Position numbers and translations under genes: made by a program. Source: Paludibacteraceae bacterium (lineage in GTDB: Bacteria; Bacteroidota; Bacteroidia; Bacteroidales; Paludibacteraceae). Taken from it: a DNA stretch of 34,666 nucleotides. Under the pieces are notes generated by a model. The model ran no database searches and was not told the DNA's origin. It was given only the letters and a program-made list of their open reading frames with translations. The first letter of the stretch is position 1; the number at the start of each line of letters is the position of its first letter. Of this stretch, positions 25,501 through 33,660 are shown piece after piece. The DNA is taken from assembly GCA_017559505.1 (NCBI GenBank), contig JAFYSF010000032.1:1-34666 (forward strand), read 5' to 3'.

Positions 25501-26437
25501 TTTCATTATAATTAATTGTTGAATCAGCATTATTGATCAACTTTGAATATAACGCCTTCTTAATTTTCTTATTTAGGAGATACGCATTTTGCTCTCTATA
25601 TAAAATATCGGTTGCTGCAACAGATACTTTATCATTTATCAAAATAATGGGATAATAATCTTCATTAAGTTGATAGAGACAAACGTCAACACTTTTAGAA
25701 AAGTATTTCATTTCAGAAAGTGTATTTGCTTTAAACACGTTTGTAGTTTTATTAGACTGAAGATTAATTCGATTTATTAAATTATCAGCATAATCTATAT
25801 CGATTTCGTCGGGATCAAAGTCAGTAACTACCTTAATGTCTGTAATTTCAGAAAAGAAACCTAATTCTGCGTAGAATGGGAAATCAACTGTGTCTATTAA
25901 TAGTTCAGACTTATTGACATTTTCGAGCAATCGTTTCTTCCCTTCATAGAATGAGAATTTACAGTTCATTTCTAAAGCCTTTTTACCCAATCTGGTAAGA
26001 CGAATATATTTTATGGCTTCTTTTTTTGCGGAAATTTCCTCATTTGCTTCTTCTGAATTCTCAGATTCTGAGTTTTCTTCAGAACATTGATCAACATTAT
26101 CAGACTCTTCAACAGCGAGATGCCATTTGAAAATGGAATCAATCATGCAGTTAAAAAGAGAAATCTCAGCTTGATCACGATAGAAACGTTTGTTACCGAA
26201 TGTTTTTTCAGCAACATCAAAACCGAGAGTTAAAGCTATATCCTCCTTTGTTATTTTATTGTTCTCTAGTGAACTAATCAATCGAAGTAAGATTAACTCT
26301 AATTCAGACAGTTCTTCCGTTTTATAGAATCGTACGGCACATAAAGTTTCCTTAACAGGCCATTCACGTAGTTTCTTATCTCCTGCTTGCGATTTATAAA
26401 CAAGAGTACCATTGTTTATTATATCGTTGTATTGCAT
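22592..26437 (-). CDS. Giant W-repeat protein, companion of the DarT-like gene
   Basis: The 1281-aa protein matches no enzyme family I know. Residues 1-150 look like a helical, winged-helix-like region (ELILLRLISSLENNKITKED) with an acidic stretch EESDNVDQCSEENSESENSE. Residues 150-340 may form a mixed domain. From about 345 to the end there are at least 18 degenerate units of 25-45 residues centred on W-x-W-x-x-L-S-x-N, for example SWDWSGLSRN, PWNWIKLAGN, LDWSVLSKN, YWNWSVLTNR, DWDWQALSSN and EWDWNALSKN. Such helical solenoids usually bind proteins or nucleic acid. Similar W..LS.N units are common in giant-virus proteins (family recall). It starts 2 bp after the helicase gene. Confidence 0.7.
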   Translation of the reverse strand: MQYNDIINNGTLVYKSQAGDKKLREWPVKETLCAVRFYKTEELSELELILLRLISSLENNKITKEDIALTLGFDVAEKTFGNKRFYRDQAEISLFNCMIDSIFKWHLAVEESDNVDQCSEENSESENSEEANEEISAKKEAIKYIRLTRLGKKALEMNCKFSFYEGKKRLLENVNKSELLIDTVDFPFYAELGFFSEITDIKVVTDFDPDEIDIDYADNLINRINLQSNKTTNVFKANTLSEMKYFSKSVDVCLYQLNEDYYPIILINDKVSVAATDILYREQNAYLLNKKIKKALYSKLINNADSTINYNEIRYFEDEIEQDEFNFIVRDSRTDWGDIDTYNYIIYNELCNNNNWDYISKCCPEDIIIQHIGESCSKFDMITLSRRLPVSFIIESYAKYAWEMSVVLSRSDITKQQAQRLMLCDVNTNIEWDWEIVKPFLEVDFVVNNIDYLNIDFYNLTSWLPLSNQNLIVKYCHKRWNWSYFAKEADVNLVIQNISVLQDHIAVYIETVLDKIFSDNNFIKSVVTNSEFAEVVKSIKEKGLLISYNLGSKENYIWSDELIEYLEKCNLLIWNTSSFIAGFAQYPYIEWTPEFFKKYHVKIDSASDYTYISKNIKDISLITEYPDFSWDWSGLSRNQNFAGSEDLLDIGQDKVLYSEWMKRSSTVFTPEFFDSHIQWMKSDENASFVSSIVNDYDIVMKFLDFPWNWIKLAGNKTIATDERFCALLNAHTDAITSWLNVTSSDLIERYFDTLGLSVYINEIAEITLKENSWFINNIWDRLSSNLSVNFIFHHLSEKWNKEIISQRLIPLLEENPGYLDNCKSALDWSVLSKNFDVSFIQEHISNYVDYWNWSVLTNRVDPAFLHTHFKDYLSLWDKDIAISRITPLLDDNDLNDLELDSVWDWYLLSELVTDKILLNILSSKADYLDWNIVSSRISNMEDMDFGLLLKSTPNLADHLDWNILNENMALSEILKWKDLQNAVWDWTIITKRFDTGFIVDNLAQYAPYWDWDIILNEKIHRTYVKDNLKHIKDSIVNLESDTKEQCWKRLTSLYTPADLLELSEKYNPTDGYEWNYSYIYKAILNLDDFVCKEHSYVDYKALSASQVANNMFVYDSDTYVFRTWKAIIKLKLNDGKYNWDFSELTKLDSIQQKNDVFYELEPERWDWNYISQFGICLLPAHNGKYLRKYRDRLNFKLISTREDINIDDNMVSSFIDEDWDWQALSSNAGTKITFGFIFENRDKEWDWNALSKNSTIKWNDAKLREILKDPVIKAAYLGTMQ

Positions 26438-26439
26438 AA

Positions 26440-29400
26440 TTACTTATCTGAAATATTATGTAAATGCTGTAAATATATACCATACCATAGTCCTGTTCCG
26501 CTTACATGGATTTCTTTAATGTTAAATTTATCCATTAACGAAAGGAACATAGGTAAACCAAGACGCATAGTAATTTGATCATCCAATTTTTTGTTGCCTT
26601 TGGATGCTTCAAAGTCAAAGTCGTTCAAATCTCCAACCGTATCAAATTGGCTCAAGATTGCCTCTGTACACGCATTGATACAGTCTTCTATTTTTTCTCT
26701 TGTCATCACTCTATCATGCTGGGCTGCATTATTCTTGCCTCCCGTAGCATGTGTGATTGCAGTTCCAACACTAATACAGAAACTTTCTGTGTCTGAAGTC
26801 ATAGCTTCACCCATATTTTTATAGAACGTAATAAGACGTTCTTTAATTTTCTGGTCACTACGGCTTAATGCCTCTCCGACAGGAGTGCTTCTGTCAGAAT
26901 CAAGGAACAGTATATTTCTTAATGCAGTTGTTCCAAGATTGATACTATATGAATTTACCAAATCGTTTTGACTGAATACTGAAACCTCTGTAGATCCACC
27001 GCCTTGGTCAATCATGATCACATGCTCTGATGTGAGCATTTCTTGTTTGTATTTTGAACTAAACAGGTAAGCAAACATCGTTGAAACGGATTCTTCTTTC
27101 TTTGATAAGATACGGACATTGATACCTGTTTTGTCCTTGATGAAAGATACGATTTCATCACGATTTCGTGCTGTTCGATATGCAGCAGTTGCTACAGTAT
27201 AAACGACATCAACGTTCTCGGTTTGCATCACCCTTTTCCAATTTCTGATTGTAGGTAATACATTTCTCTCGAAATAGGTCATATCCATTTCGTTTTGCGA
27301 ATCAAGGCCTTTTCCTGTTTCTGTTTTATTTGCATTTCTAATGAAGTTCTGAAAATTGAATTCATCTACTTTGGCACTACGAATCACATCTTGGTCTTTA
27401 CCAATAAGACATTTTACTGCTTTTGTAGATAACTCAAGGACTGCAATCTTTGGGTTGTTACGATCTGCGTATGGACGTAACCAAGTTTCTATCACTCTTA
27501 AATGTCCATCTGTTGCAGGATTAATATCTCGTGTATTAAGATTGGCAGATCTGTTCTTTGAGATTGGACGTGGACGCTTTCTCATAAGTTTATGTTCCCA
27601 TCTTATGACTCGTCCATTAGGATTGTTCTTTATGCTATCGAATACATTTTTGTATATAGCTTCGCCATCTTTATTTTTGTAAGCTGAATAGTGGGCACTA
27701 TTTCCTACAATAATTAGTAATCTCTTTGCACGGGATAATGCAACATTCAAACGATTTGGGGACTTAGCAAAACCGAAATCATTTTGTCTCCTATAACCCA
27801 AATCCTTATAAACACGGAAATCTGGAGCTTGTTTCTCATTTTCTGCAATACTATTGCTGCGTACTAATGAAACAATCACAATGTTTCTTTCCATGCCTTG
27901 GAATCTATCTACAGAACTTGGTTTTAATGTTAGTTTTCCAGAATAATTCGCTTGTAGTCGCTTGAGTTGTTTTAATTGGGCGCCATAGAAGGTGATTAAA
28001 CCAATCTCTTTATCTTCCTCATTGTTGAATCTACTATTATACTTTGCAAAAGATTCTGATTCTGCAAATTGAGACAAAACCCATTCAATTGCATCCACCT
28101 CACCTTTATTTGTTCGTGAAGTACCCTCTGCAATCTCTGGTGAGTTAGTGTCAATCCACACAACATGGTTTTCTGGTGATAAAAGTCCTTCTATATCGAT
28201 ACCATGATAACGAGAGAATGGTGTTCCTTCTGACTCATAATCTTCATTTATGAAACCACATTCCAATCCACCATCCTTTGTGTAGAATTGTTCAATAACC
28301 TTGTTGATGTCGGGATGCATTCTGTATTGTTTTCTAAACGTTCCTTTTATAGAATGATTAGCTTGCATAAACAATCTTTCAAAATGTGATTTCTCTAACT
28401 GGTCAAAATTGTGACGAACAAATTTTTCCAGTTCAACAATTTGCTCTTTTTCTTCAATATCAACAGATTGCAATGCTTGATAATGAAGTTTATATAGAAT
28501 GTCTTCTCTGTCTAAGTTTGGCGGCAACTGACGATGGTCACCAATTATAATCGATTTAGTACCATAGACTAAAGGCATAGACAGTTCAGAAGGTGTAGCC
28601 TTTGATGCTTCATCTTGGACAACTACATCAAAAGCAAGATGCTCGTCGTCTTTGAAAACATTCTTGTAACGCTTCATAAAACGACTTTCAGTGTTTTCTT
28701 TATGTGATTCTATTGCAGCATAATTCTTTTCTGTTATTGAACTACATGTAGCACCAATCACATTACAATTGCTTCTATAAAGATTAAACACCAACTTACG
28801 AATGTCCATAGGAGGATTCTGCATGAAATGAAACCATGCCTTCTCTATAGATTCATCTTGTATCTGAGACCTATTAACAATATTTTTTAACCATCTTACC
28901 AAAGCAATATTGTTTGGGTTAAATAGTTTGTATTCTTCTGACTCTTCAATTGTTTCATTGTCTTCCTTTAAGATAAAGTTTTTAGAAAAGTCAATACCTG
29001 CCCATTTCATCATTTCGGTTATTGCATAAGGCAATCCTTCTGATGAAAACTTATCACCTGCACCTATACGAATAGGTTTGACAAGATTGTGTTCTGAAAA
29101 CTTCAAGCGATCCAAAGCATTATCTACAGCCAAATTTGCCTCTGAAGTCAAGAGCGTTCTGTCTTTGGAATTGGACAAAGCCAACTGCCATATCAGTTCG
29201 GCAATAGCAGTGGATTTTCCTGTTCCTGGAGGACCTTGAATTACTGCTAAATCTTTAGCTTCTACTGCTTTTGCAATAGCTTCTACTTGCCATTCGTTAA
29301 GATGAGAATTTAATTTGTTATCTTCTATCAACTTAACTCGTTCTTTTATTTTATCTTCTTCAATAGGAGTTGCCTTGCTTGCGTCGAAAAGATAACTTGC

Positions 29401-30615
29401 AAGCATAGGATTACGTAATTGCTCAAAGTTTTCTGTTATATAATCGAAAGACTCTTGTAAACGATTTACTTTCTCTGAATCACCAGTTAAATCCGTAGCA
29501 ACTTTCGTAAGTTTCTTTTCGCTTATAAGTCTATCAACCGCAGTTATATTAGACTTGTCAACAACAAATGTTAAAACTGGATAATTTACATTTTTAAGTT
29601 TACCAATTTCAACACCATTGCAGCTAAAGACTTCTCCTCTCAAGGTCCCGATTACAACGGATTCATGTTCTTGCTGACCAAAAACATTTCTCTCTATTAA
29701 GAATTTGTCTAAAGCTAATAATGGATTAATCTCGAACTCAAATGAGATAGGAGCATATTCCTTAGTTTCTCCAGTTTCTTCGTCTTCTACAGTACAACCA
29801 TTTTTAATTTCATTCAATATATCACCTAACGCAGAATGAAAGTCTCTTGCTTGCGAATGACTGCCATACGATTGTCTAAAAGAAAGTTCTCCAACTTTGT
29901 TTGATGTGATAACAATATTGGGGAAACAATCCTCGAGTTGAGCCTCTATTTCTTCCTTTTTGTTTTTCTGATAATCCCATATTCTTCCCTCAATAAATGG
30001 TTGTGGGAAGAAGTTCATATACAAGCATTCACATTCTTCCTCGAATGCCTTAAGCAACACTGGAGAAAGAGAGTTAATATTCGCATAGAAATTCCAAGAG
30101 TCCTTCGTTAATGGTATAAGTTCTGCATCGAACTTTTGCTTGAAAGACTTCTGAAACAACTCAAATTTAGACTCAGTGTTTGCTTTAACAACGAGTTTTC
30201 CGTCAGAAGCGTGCAATTTTGCAGTATTTACATCAAGCAAAATCGGCTGCTTCATATATTGAAGCAAACATTTATTGATTTGCGTAAAGATTTTCCAAAT
30301 TTCACGTATGGACTTTTCTTCACCTTCTAATTTTACGATGTCTTCCGCTACTTGCTCACGAATATTCTGTTCATCAGCTTTTTTCTTGCTTAGTTCATAT
30401 TTCTTATTGTCAAAAAGATCAACTCCCTTTTCTCCTAAAATCATGACCTTAATTTCATCATTAACGTTAAGTACTTCATTAACATGAAATTTGCGAGCGG
30501 GAATCTCTGTAAAATGTACCAAGCCAGAACTTCTGTCTTCAAGTTCAACAAAAGCGCCAAAATCTACAATTGAAGTAACTTTTGCGTCAACTATTTCTCC
30601 TTTATTGTATGCCAT
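26440..30615 (-). CDS. S1 domain-SF1 helicase-Ppx/GppA fusion protein
   Basis: A 1391-aa three-part protein and the first gene of the accessory operon. Residues 6-66 are an S1 RNA-binding domain (VDFGAFVELEDRSSGLVHFTE). Residues 67-430 are unassigned. An SF1, UPF1/DNA2-like helicase follows: Walker A GPPGTGKS 461-468, Walker B VVQDEAS 665-671, GDHRQLPP 692-699, QYRMH 763-767, VDRFQGME 902-909 and RLNVALSRAK 955-964. Residues 1055-1391 resemble Ppx/GppA phosphatases: IAVLELSTKAVKCLIG 1057-1072, TVATAAYRTARN 1140-1151, KKEES 1172-1176, IDQGGGSTEV 1202-1211 and VSGTGLWYG 1371-1379. Members of those families hydrolyse polyphosphate or pppGpp. All helicase motifs look intact. Confidence 0.85.
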   Translation of the reverse strand: MAYNKGEIVDAKVTSIVDFGAFVELEDRSSGLVHFTEIPARKFHVNEVLNVNDEIKVMILGEKGVDLFDNKKYELSKKKADEQNIREQVAEDIVKLEGEEKSIREIWKIFTQINKCLLQYMKQPILLDVNTAKLHASDGKLVVKANTESKFELFQKSFKQKFDAELIPLTKDSWNFYANINSLSPVLLKAFEEECECLYMNFFPQPFIEGRIWDYQKNKKEEIEAQLEDCFPNIVITSNKVGELSFRQSYGSHSQARDFHSALGDILNEIKNGCTVEDEETGETKEYAPISFEFEINPLLALDKFLIERNVFGQQEHESVVIGTLRGEVFSCNGVEIGKLKNVNYPVLTFVVDKSNITAVDRLISEKKLTKVATDLTGDSEKVNRLQESFDYITENFEQLRNPMLASYLFDASKATPIEEDKIKERVKLIEDNKLNSHLNEWQVEAIAKAVEAKDLAVIQGPPGTGKSTAIAELIWQLALSNSKDRTLLTSEANLAVDNALDRLKFSEHNLVKPIRIGAGDKFSSEGLPYAITEMMKWAGIDFSKNFILKEDNETIEESEEYKLFNPNNIALVRWLKNIVNRSQIQDESIEKAWFHFMQNPPMDIRKLVFNLYRSNCNVIGATCSSITEKNYAAIESHKENTESRFMKRYKNVFKDDEHLAFDVVVQDEASKATPSELSMPLVYGTKSIIIGDHRQLPPNLDREDILYKLHYQALQSVDIEEKEQIVELEKFVRHNFDQLEKSHFERLFMQANHSIKGTFRKQYRMHPDINKVIEQFYTKDGGLECGFINEDYESEGTPFSRYHGIDIEGLLSPENHVVWIDTNSPEIAEGTSRTNKGEVDAIEWVLSQFAESESFAKYNSRFNNEEDKEIGLITFYGAQLKQLKRLQANYSGKLTLKPSSVDRFQGMERNIVIVSLVRSNSIAENEKQAPDFRVYKDLGYRRQNDFGFAKSPNRLNVALSRAKRLLIIVGNSAHYSAYKNKDGEAIYKNVFDSIKNNPNGRVIRWEHKLMRKRPRPISKNRSANLNTRDINPATDGHLRVIETWLRPYADRNNPKIAVLELSTKAVKCLIGKDQDVIRSAKVDEFNFQNFIRNANKTETGKGLDSQNEMDMTYFERNVLPTIRNWKRVMQTENVDVVYTVATAAYRTARNRDEIVSFIKDKTGINVRILSKKEESVSTMFAYLFSSKYKQEMLTSEHVIMIDQGGGSTEVSVFSQNDLVNSYSINLGTTALRNILFLDSDRSTPVGEALSRSDQKIKERLITFYKNMGEAMTSDTESFCISVGTAITHATGGKNNAAQHDRVMTREKIEDCINACTEAILSQFDTVGDLNDFDFEASKGNKKLDDQITMRLGLPMFLSLMDKFNIKEIHVSGTGLWYGIYLQHLHNISDK

Positions 30616-30727
30616 AAAAATAATGGATAATCGATATTAATAACACTCCTAAATTACAGGTTTGCTATTTCCTTCTTTCTATACTTAATCTGTAGTACTT
30701 TTCTTTTTTTATTATACAACTTACATA

Positions 30728-30753
30728 TTTCTATCACAATTTTCTATCACAAT
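30728..30753. repeat. Perfect 13-bp tandem duplication
   Basis: TTTCTATCACAAT occurs at 30728-30740 and again at 30741-30753. The pair lies in the 149-bp gap between the accessory operon and the PorW-like gene, close to one possible edge of the island. It may be simple slippage. Confidence 0.7.
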
Positions 30754-30764
30754 ATACACACCCT

Positions 30765-33452
30765 CTATTTCTTACTCCACTTCCTATACTCTTCCCAAGT
30801 CTTTCCCTGCTCTATCAATTTCAAATTCTCTTCCGAAATTATCACTCTATCCACCTTATCAAGAGTTATACGCCCTTGCAATGTTGGCTCTGCAAGCATT
30901 GTACGCTCATACCACTCAGTCTCTTCATACGACTCTGTTGTTATCGAAATATAAGTCAATCCTCCCACGCTACGTTTCGCTAAATCATAATCTTTAATCA
31001 TAAATTTAGTGAAATTAAATGCTGCCAAATCATACAACAAAGCATTTATATTCACATCCTCGTTGCGAGGTATCAACAACAAATAGTGCGCAGTTTTCTT
31101 TTCTGTCGAGAATGTCGCATTTTTCAACTCTTCATCCACCATCTCCTCTTGTGCCAAATCCTCACGTTTCTCAAGTATAGAACCATGCGTAGAGCCTTGT
31201 TGCGCTTCTCGTCCTTGATTCATCAATGCCAAAATATCTTTACTCATCGGTGTTACATCCGATTGAGGATATTTATCAACCAACTCCGTCAATGCCTGAT
31301 AGAATTGTTCCTCTTGTTGTGTTTTTCCTATACTCAACGCATTCAAAAATGCAAATTTCGGCATCAACGAACTCATCGAATAATTCGCCACCATATTACT
31401 ATAATTAGCAAATACACGTTTAAATTCTCCTTTACTATATGCCTCGTATGTATCAGCATACAACGAATCCTGCATTTCCAACATCGCTTTTGTGCGCTCT
31501 ATATAATCTGGTTGCGACAACACCGCTGCATATTTACTTTCTGGATATTCTGCAACAATCTTCTGACGATAACCCTCTTGGCCTTCTTTATCATCCAACT
31601 TACCGCAAAGTCTATAACTTGAATAATATCCCTCCAATTCTCGCTCATCTTCAGCAAATCTACGCTGAAACTCTTGATATGTCTCAAGCGACATCGACCA
31701 ATCGTTCAACTTTTCGTCATAAATCTCTGCCATGGCATATAGCGCATCTGCTATTGCCACATTCGATGCCGCTATAGCTGCACTATCTTTAGGTATTTGC
31801 GACAAATAATACTCCGGCTTATGATGCGCAGGCACTGCATCTGTCTCTCCAGATTGGTCCGATCCGTCAGACAAGTCCGATTCGTCTGTCGTCTGTTGAC
31901 TGTCGTCTGTTGACATAGAAGCCGTACTCACCTTATTTGCTCTACGCCAATTATCTTCCAACACACGTTTACCCCATTTCTGCTTAAATTGCTGAGCTCC
32001 TTGCGTTTTCAACTGTTGATTATAAAAATACCAATCTTTCGCACCTCCTGCCGTAGGCATCGACATACTTGGGCGTGTCGACTCTTCAAACCCCTTTGTT
32101 TCTGCCTCTTTTGCCAATCGAGCTGCCTCTTCTTCCTCTGCTTTCACATCCTCAATTATCTTTTCTACTATCTTCAACTGCTCCTCTTCACTCAATGTCG
32201 CTAAATACTGAAGGCTATCCTGCAATTCTACTGTATTATAGTTTACTGCCAACTCACCCAAAGCTTCACCCAATTTCATCACTCGCTTATAATCAGGATG
32301 TTCTGTATTCAATATCCCCGACGCTTCCTGATAACAAGGATGTGCATCTATATACTCTTTTTGCAAATAATATAAGTCTCCCAACAAAACCATCACAGCT
32401 GCTTTCTCCACTCCTCCTCGCGTACTTTCCTCAATTGCAAGCTTATATGCCTCTATTGCCTCTGCCGTATCTTTATGATTCAAATAAATATTACCTACTA
32501 CAGTGTAAATCTGATCTTTATAGTCCTTATTATTTGAATTCTTCGCCATACGTTTCAACTTCTTCACATTCTTCTCCCATGCCTCGTCATTACATTGCAA
32601 CATCATCAATCGAGCATTAAACTCCATCGGATACGTTTGCGATTGACGCACTGCCAACTTAAAGCATTCTGTCGCCTTATCTCTTTGATTTTGCTCAAGA
32701 TACAACTGCCCAAGCAAATAATTAAATCGCGACGACAAATACTTATTACTCTCCTTCTTAGTTGCCAACTGCAAATAAGGTATTGCGTCCTTATAGTTAT
32801 TCTCCTTCATCAACAAAAACGCTTTCACCTCAGCATAATCCTTGTTCAATCGCTTCACAACATCATTCTCTTTTATCTGATCAAACACCTGCCAAGCCTC
32901 ATACACCCAATCCATTTCCCCATAAGCTCGTGCCTGCCAAATACGTGCCTCACAAACTATCTCCAAATCCGATGGATAATGACGCTGAATATACCCAAAC
33001 GTCGATGCTGCGCCCAAAAAATCGCCTTTATGCAATTCCGATTTCCCCAACAAAATCCACGCCTCTTTCACTCCATGCACAAACTCCTCTTGATTATAAA
33101 AATACTGATATTTAGGCTCTTTCCATCTTTTTTTATTTCTCTCTGGCTTCTTCGTAATCGAGTGCTTCTTTATAGCCTTACGACATTTCTCTATCGAACG
33201 CTCCATCTGCGACGATGCCACACTCTGATTCTCCTTATAACTAATAGGATACATCTCTATCAACTGCGTAAAATTATCCTTCGCACCCTTATTTATCACC
33301 TTTTGACCCTCAATATAAGAAGATTCAGCATTAAATCCAACATTATATTTCGTACACATCTGATGATACCCACGTGTCGCACCCGTATTCTTCTGCGTCG
33401 AACACCCCGTGATTATCAACAATATTGCAAATATATAAATCAATTTTTTCAT
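30765..33452 (-). CDS. TPR lipoprotein, PorW/SprE-like (type IX secretion)
   Basis: An 895-aa lipoprotein: the signal sequence ends in the lipobox LIITGC with Cys17. TPR-type helical repeats follow from about 130 to 400 and again from about 565 to 720 (for example GKSELHKGDFLGAASTFGYI, LGQLYLEQNQRDKATECFKL). Length, lipobox and the early segment HQMCTKYNVGFNAESSYIEG fit SprE of Flavobacterium and PorW of Porphyromonas, outer-membrane lipoproteins required for type IX secretion and gliding. I did not verify this by alignment. Between the TPR blocks lies a low-complexity Ser/Asp/Gln stretch (about 515-542) containing a 14-bp DNA duplication. The gene is probably core, with its own promoter at 33492-33523. 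Confidence 0.7.
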   Translation of the reverse strand: MKKLIYIFAILLIITGCSTQKNTGATRGYHQMCTKYNVGFNAESSYIEGQKVINKGAKDNFTQLIEMYPISYKENQSVASSQMERSIEKCRKAIKKHSITKKPERNKKRWKEPKYQYFYNQEEFVHGVKEAWILLGKSELHKGDFLGAASTFGYIQRHYPSDLEIVCEARIWQARAYGEMDWVYEAWQVFDQIKENDVVKRLNKDYAEVKAFLLMKENNYKDAIPYLQLATKKESNKYLSSRFNYLLGQLYLEQNQRDKATECFKLAVRQSQTYPMEFNARLMMLQCNDEAWEKNVKKLKRMAKNSNNKDYKDQIYTVVGNIYLNHKDTAEAIEAYKLAIEESTRGGVEKAAVMVLLGDLYYLQKEYIDAHPCYQEASGILNTEHPDYKRVMKLGEALGELAVNYNTVELQDSLQYLATLSEEEQLKIVEKIIEDVKAEEEEAARLAKEAETKGFEESTRPSMSMPTAGGAKDWYFYNQQLKTQGAQQFKQKWGKRVLEDNWRRANKVSTASMSTDDSQQTTDESDLSDGSDQSGETDAVPAHHKPEYYLSQIPKDSAAIAASNVAIADALYAMAEIYDEKLNDWSMSLETYQEFQRRFAEDERELEGYYSSYRLCGKLDDKEGQEGYRQKIVAEYPESKYAAVLSQPDYIERTKAMLEMQDSLYADTYEAYSKGEFKRVFANYSNMVANYSMSSLMPKFAFLNALSIGKTQQEEQFYQALTELVDKYPQSDVTPMSKDILALMNQGREAQQGSTHGSILEKREDLAQEEMVDEELKNATFSTEKKTAHYLLLIPRNEDVNINALLYDLAAFNFTKFMIKDYDLAKRSVGGLTYISITTESYEETEWYERTMLAEPTLQGRITLDKVDRVIISEENLKLIEQGKTWEEYRKWSKK
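31887..31914. repeat. 14-bp tandem duplication inside the PorW-like gene
   Basis: TGTCGTCTGTTGAC occurs at 31887-31900 and 31901-31914 without a gap. Because 14 is not a multiple of three, gain or loss of one unit would shift the frame of the lipoprotein gene. It encodes part of the Ser/Asp/Gln/Thr linker. Confidence 0.85.
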
Positions 33453-33491
33453 ATTATACTAACGCAATTTTTCACCTTTTATTATAACCCA

Positions 33492-33523
33492 CAAAATTAC
33501 AATTTTTTTCTGAAACTAACAAT
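33492..33523 (-). promoter_or_regulatory. Candidate promoter of the PorW-like gene
   Basis: CAAAATTA at 33492-33499 reads TAATTTTG on the minus strand. An ATTG (33520-33523) lies 20 bp upstream, giving ATTG-N20-TAnnTTTG. It is 40 bp before the start codon. Confidence 0.6.
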
Positions 33524-33604
33524 ACTATTTTTCACAAATTCCATAAAATCAATCATAAAATTATCCACCACAAATCAATAAAGAAAAAACTTCCACATAA
33601 AAAC

Positions 33605-33633
33605 AATGCCGCAACTTCCTATGTTACGGCATT
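33605..33633 (-). terminator. Terminator of the secreted-protein gene
   Basis: AATGCCG-C-AAC (33605-33615) pairs with GTT-A-CGGCATT (33623-33633) with one mismatch and a 7-nt loop. Read on the minus strand it continues GTTTTTAT. It lies 27 bp after the stop at 33661. Confidence 0.75.
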
Positions 33634-33660
33634 ATCCATCAAACACATATCTATTTTATC

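Noticed and set aside
22592..26437. Recurring CCAATCCCA-type words on the plus strand as a DNA repeat
   Set aside because: They simply encode the W-D-W cores of the protein repeats; spacing is irregular and the DNA between is not conserved.
18291..30764. Prophage or integrative element around the accessory operon
   Set aside because: No integrase, transposase, tRNA or clear att repeats are seen at either edge; only the gene content suggests transfer.
32595..33581. Long plus-strand reading frame of 328 codons opposite the PorW-like gene
   Set aside because: It is the antisense shadow of a well-supported lipoprotein gene, with a composition rich in Leu, Ile, His and Arg and no motif. The similar frames opposite bamA, uppS and ddl were left out for the same reason.
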